A DNA stretch of 64,000 nt from Uloborus plumipes. Lineage: Eukaryota > Arthropoda > Arachnida > Araneae > Uloboridae. The DNA is taken from contig JAXGGA010002976.1 in NCBI GenBank assembly GCA_038373865.1, positions 47,017 to 111,016 on the forward strand, written 5' to 3'. The notes under the pieces were generated by a model that saw only the letters and a program-made list of their open reading frames with translations, searched no databases and was not told where the DNA came from. The position numbers and the translations under genes are program-made. Numbering within the stretch: position 1 is the first letter of the stretch; each line of letters starts with the position of its first letter. This document shows, in pieces, positions 60,127 to 64,000 of this stretch.

Positions 60127-60798
60127 TAGGCAGAGAATGTTAGGGATCTAGGATCTAGGTGTCTTAATAAATCAAGACTCCAAGTTTAGTCAACAGTGCA
60201 GCATAGCTAGTAACAAAGCCAATAGGATGCTTGGGGTTTATAAATAGATATGTTTTAAACAAATCTAAGAAGGTTCCTCTGCCTTTATATGGAAGTTTGG
60301 TAAGACCTCATTTAAAGTATGCTGTTCAGTTTTGGTCTCCTTATCTTGAGAAAGATATAAATTTATTGGAAAGGGTACAAAGGAGGGCTACAAGGTTAGT
60401 GAATGGATTTTCTAATTTAGACTATGATTTCAGACTTAGAATGCTTAACATGTATAGTCTTAAGCAAAGGATAACCAGAGGGGACATGATTCAGTTGTTT
60501 AAATTTATCAAAATGAAAGATCTTATAGGGTTAAATTTTTTGCACGGAAAGTAGGACAAGGGGTCATTGTTATAAGCTGTTTAAATCTCAGGCTAACCTG
60601 GAAATTCGGAAAAATTACTATATTAGCAGAGTAGTGGGAACTTGGAATAGTTTACCGGAAGAGGCGGTAAGGAGCAAGGGAGTAGATAGTTTTAAGAGGG
60701 CCATTGATCTTCAATGGTGTTTATAATTTGACTAGGACCAGCCCATTTGGGCCCAGAGCCTGTTGCTGGTCGTCACATTTGTATTTGTATTTGTATAA
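60127..60798 (+). mobile_element. 5'-truncated CR1/Jockey-like LINE
   Basis: It covers only the 3' end of the second reading frame plus a short 3' region ending in ATTTGTATTTGTATTTGTAT, a short-repeat tail as in CR1-type LINEs. It is the cleanest copy in the window and the reference for the broken copy at 26120-30210. Insertion into a GGCGATTCTCTG-family element is shown by that element resuming on the other side. No clear target duplication. Confidence 0.88.
60150..60726 (+). pseudogene. LINE reverse-transcriptase C-terminal remnant
   Basis: The longest open piece (60231-60554) reads through LYGSLVRPHLKYAVQFWSP, YLEKDINLLERVQRRATRL and RMLNMYSLKQRITRGDMIQL, the region after the RT domain of CR1/Jockey-type LINEs. 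Upstream, in another frame, LGVLINQDSKFSQQCSIA is recognisable. Downstream, after a stop and frameshift, WNSLPEEAVRSKGVDSFKRA leads to the natural end near 60726. The catalytic YxDD region is absent through 5' truncation, so it is inactive. Confidence 0.9.
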
Positions 60799-60952
60799 CT
60801 GTTCGAGCATATTTTTTTGACATGATCGTTTTATTATAATACTATTGCTCAGGAAATGAATCTGTCACTTTGGTTTAAGAGAGGAAACTCGACTACATAA
60901 TACAAATACAGGCAATGTTTGACTAAATGAAAGCAAATTTAAGGATTCGTAG

Positions 60953-61115
60953 AGGTTTTATTTACTTATTAGTCGGAAATTTTCCTCCACATGACACGGA
61001 AAGTTGGAAATTGTAACTAGTCATAAACGCAAAAACGTACCATTTACCCAATGAAGATTTAAAAAAAAGAAAAAAAAGCAATCGTAAAAACGAACTACTT
61101 TAAAATACGAAGTAC
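60953..61115. repeat. Dispersed repeat shared with 32213-32400
   Basis: Shared words include TTTATTTACTTATTAGTC, GCAATCGTAAAAACG and AAATACGA.GTACA. Family unknown. Confidence 0.65.
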
Positions 61116-61216
61116 ACGTAAAAAAACTTCAGGAATCATTGATTTTTATATTTTAAGTCAAAGTATTCGATCAGAAATGAACGACCAACAACAGTTGGTT
61201 TGTATAAACGCTTATA

Positions 61217-62129
61217 GGCGATTCTCTGTAAACTCGTCATTTTTCACACGAAATCTGTCCGGGCATAGTTTTTTGAAATGTTCTTATGATTAGTATACTA
61301 TTGCTCAGAAAATGAATATATTACTTTAGTATGAAAGAGGGTCAATTGAAGCTTGTTTTTTTCTGATAAATTGTGATAGGGGGTAAGTCCCCCGCCTGGT
61401 ATAACTAGGCAGGGGACTGTACCAGGTGACTGTGTTTTTGCTCTTTGTTGCGTATTATCTGCAAAACTATTGGAAAATAATTAGTTACGAGACTACCTAT
61501 AAATTTAGGCACAAATCGTGGACATAATAACTAATATGTTTCATAATTAAACTAATTGACATTAATAAAATCACTTTCCAGGGGACTGTTTTCGCAACGA
61601 CCCTATGTATACTTTCATCACAAATGTGGTTCTCAAACTAAACAAAGTATCGTTTCAACACCGTTCTCAGCAATTTCATCAAATTCACACTGATTGCTTT
61701 AAACTTCATGTCAAAAAACATTTGCAAGAGTAACAGATTTTTTCTATCGGAGCTTTGAAAAATCTCCGGACAGAATTTACATGACAATTTTGAGTTTTAG
61801 AAATACGTAATTAGACCTTATATCATGAAAAAATATAGCTGCATTATTCTATTTTTAGATATGAATTGCCAAATTTATGTAGTGTTGATAGGATTTTTGG
61901 AATATTACATTGAAGTGTTAGACAATACGATTGGGACAGCCAGGGGGTTGTGTTTTTAGCCCTTAGATAATTTCTAGAAAAAAAATTAAATTGCTATCGC
62001 TCCAAATACAATTGGGACACAAAGTATTACTGCTTTACTTGTATTAAGCTCGATAATTACTTTATTACACTTTATTATTTTTTAAATACTCGGTCCGGAC
62101 AGCAAATTACCAGTTTACAGAGAATCGCC
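61217..62129 (+). mobile_element. Unclassified TIR transposon (GGCGATTCTCTG family), copy 2
   Basis: 913 bp with ends GGCGATTCTCTGTAAACT and, on the other strand, GGCGATTCTCTGTAAACT. Flanks are CTTATA and CTTATT (possible 5-6-bp duplication). About 300 bp longer than copy 1, with additional GGGGACTGT words (61412, 61580, 61943). No coding capacity. Confidence 0.88.
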
Positions 62130-62672
62130 CTTATTAGAAACTCAGGAGAAGGGTTCAAAAATTCCCACATATAAATTCACTTCGCTTTTGAACAATGTCG
62201 CCACTTTTGGCGATTAAGGCTTCATTCTCTGGCAGCCATTTTCGACGAAATCGTCACCCATTGGGAACTACCGCTAATCTCGAGCTTTACTCTCTACCAA
62301 CAGAACAGAACTGTGGGATGTTTAGAAAAATGTACGCAGAAAAATGACCTATTTCAATATTCAAGGTCAAAGAAATGGAAGCGGTGCAGAAAATTTAATC
62401 CGATTTATAATTCGGCTTAAGTTCTAGTTTAAGCCTAAAAAACGGGAAGAGAGAGCATATGTACGCTTCTTAGGTGATTACAATTCATATATGCAACACA
62501 TTTGAAGATCTGAGGCTTTCTATTTCGTTATTATTCAACAGACACTCAGAAAGGATTTGCTGTTGTAAAAAAAGGCCCGTGTTCATAGGTCGCTATTACT
62601 TTTGTGACTCATATGTTATTTGAGTAAGCAAGGAACGCGAAGTTATAGTCTAAGATCCCACCGCAGTTTATC
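62130..62672. other. Unclassified DNA with a hAT-like scrap
   Basis: About 62195-62275 (GTCGCCACTTTTGGCGATTA, CAGCCATTTTCGAC) resembles ends of the 42425-42882 family. Otherwise nothing recognised. Confidence 0.4.
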
Positions 62673-64000
62673 TACACTCATAGCGTACACTCATCACGTA
62701 TATGTCAAATTAAAGCTGATTTTTTTCTAAAGGTGATGCACTATGTCCGCCTATGTAAAAGTGCCCGAAACCTATAGGCAGAGTGGCCTAAACAGGTCAC
62801 ATGAATGTAGTATTTCTACACTCATAGCGTACACTCATGACTCATATATCAAATTGAAGCTAATTTTTTTCTGTACGTGGTGCACTAAGGCTGCCTATGT
62901 TAAAGTGCCCGCAACCTCTAGGCAGCCTGGCCTGAAGTTTAGGGTCCAAAATTTCAAATGGTTATAAAAGACGGAAAAATCGGTCGATTCTTTTGCTTTT
63001 TTTACTAAAATTATTCTTAATGTGAGTACTTTTTCGAAAAAAATTGATGAACTTAAATTTCAAAAATTGCCGATAGGGGGCGCTTTAGACTTTGTAGCTA
63101 AAAACAACTACTTTTTACCATTTTTTTTCGTATTTTCGTAATTGATTCAAAAAGTTCAAACTCTAACTTAAATTTTGAGCCCAAAATATCAACTAATTTC
63201 CAGTTTTTAGCAATATTCGGACCAAACGTCAAAAAATTTGTTTTTCTGCTTTTTAACTTGTCCTTTCATGTAAAAAAGATTATTAAAATCATCTGGCGAT
63301 ACTAATAATGTGAAAATAAAATTAAATGTACACTTTCTGAGTTGTAAAATACAAAACTTCTGGGTAAAAAAAATGTTGGAAAAAAAATTTATTTTTTATT
63401 TTTTTTAGTTACGAAAGGGTTCATCTGATTTTATTTTAACATTATCAGGTGATTTTAATAATTTTTTTACATGAAAGGACTAGTTGAAAAGCAGAAAAAC
63501 ACAATTTTTGACGTTTGGTCCGAGTATTGCTAAAAACCGGAAATTAGTTGATATTTTAGGCTCAAAATTTAAGTTAGAGTTTTAACTCTTTGAATCAATT
63601 ACGAAAATATGAAAACAAACGGTAAAAAGTAGTTGTTTTTAGCTCCAAAGTCTAAAGCGCCCCCTATCGGCAATTTTTGAAATTTAAGTTCATCAATTTT
63701 TTTTCGAAAAAGTACTCACATTAAGAATAATTTTAGTAAAAAAAGCAAAAGAATCGACCGATTTTTCCGTCTTTTATAACCATTTGAAATTTTGGACCCT
63801 AAACTTCAGGCCAGGCTGCCTAGAGGTTGCGGGCACTTTACCATAGGCAGCCTTAGTGCACCACGTTCAGAAAAAAATTAGCTTCAATTTGATATATGAG
63901 TCATGAGTGTACGCTATGAGTGTAGAAATACTACATTCATGTGACCTGTTTAGGCCAGGCTGCCTATAGGTTTCGGGCACTTTTACTTAGGCAGACATGG
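62673..64000. repeat. Giant near-perfect palindrome reaching the window end
   Basis: The left arm (about 62742-63330) and right arm (about 63420-64000) are inverted copies with only scattered differences. Landmarks: CAGCCTGGCCTGAAGTTTAG (left) and CTAAACTTCAGGCCAGGCTG (right); CGATAGGGGGCGCTTTAGAC and GTCTAAAGCGCCCCCTATCG. The loop is about 90 bp, AT-rich. The left side also holds a direct repeat of period 144 bp (TACACTCATAGCGTACACTC at 62673 and 62817). The right arm is cut by the window end. Likely a foldback/MITE-type element; no target duplication can be read. Confidence 0.93.

Larger units (their letters stand above)
60087..60890 (+). mobile_element. GGCGATTCTCTG family fragment split by a LINE
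   Basis: 60087-60126 (GGACGATTCTCTGTAAATTC, TCGTAATTTCGTATAC) matches the first about 40 bp of the element at 36458. From about 60800 the next part of that element follows (GTTCGAGCATATTTTTTTGA, then TATAATACTATTGCTCAG). The LINE fragment lies between. The right half of the element is lost after about 60890. Confidence 0.78.

Overview
The window is non-coding eukaryotic DNA, strongly AT-rich, and I found no intact protein-coding gene on either strand. The open frames present are short and unrecognisable, except a 5'-truncated reverse-transcriptase tail of a CR1/Jockey-type LINE. The repeat content (hAT, pogo/Tigger, TTAA-target elements, Helitron and Helitron2/Helentron-like elements, tRNA-derived SINEs, CR1-like LINE, a solo LTR, long microsatellites) fits an arthropod. 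A chelicerate such as a spider is my guess from the general look of these families, not a demonstrated assignment.

Layout. 0.8-3.9 kb: a tandemly duplicated AT-rich block with a 23-bp satellite, split by a textbook Helitron with CTAG end and A|T target. 4.7-14.2 kb: pogo-like MITEs, a hAT remnant, a Helentron-like element, a 275-bp tandem repeat and a near-perfect foldback transposon. 15-16.4 kb: an element carrying a 147-bp array with 439-bp trimeric order. 18-25 kb: mariner-like, hAT and TAA-target MITEs in otherwise featureless DNA. 26.1-30.2 kb: one LINE 3' fragment broken by a TTAA element, a solo LTR, a hAT element and a second hAT-like element that itself holds a pogo MITE. 33.6-35.3 kb: a hAT element split by a Helentron-like element containing a 144-bp array. 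36-37 and 60-62 kb: an unclassified TIR family beginning GGCGATTCTCTG. 38.7-40.8 kb: an ancient roughly 285-bp tandem array. 44-48 kb: a TTAA element, a 1.5-kb hAT with a nested foldback, and two adjacent tRNA-derived SINEs. 48.5-56.6 kb: a diverged segmental duplication enlarged by nested insertions. 57-59 kb: MITEs and large microsatellites. 62.7 kb to the end: a palindrome over 1.3 kb that reaches the window edge.

Many element borders are supported by target-site duplications read directly, or by a paralogous empty site inside the window, so the nesting order can be partly rebuilt. I see no operon, defence system or other multi-gene system. What is unusual here is structural: nested transposition, internal minisatellites of 144-147 bp, and very large palindromes.
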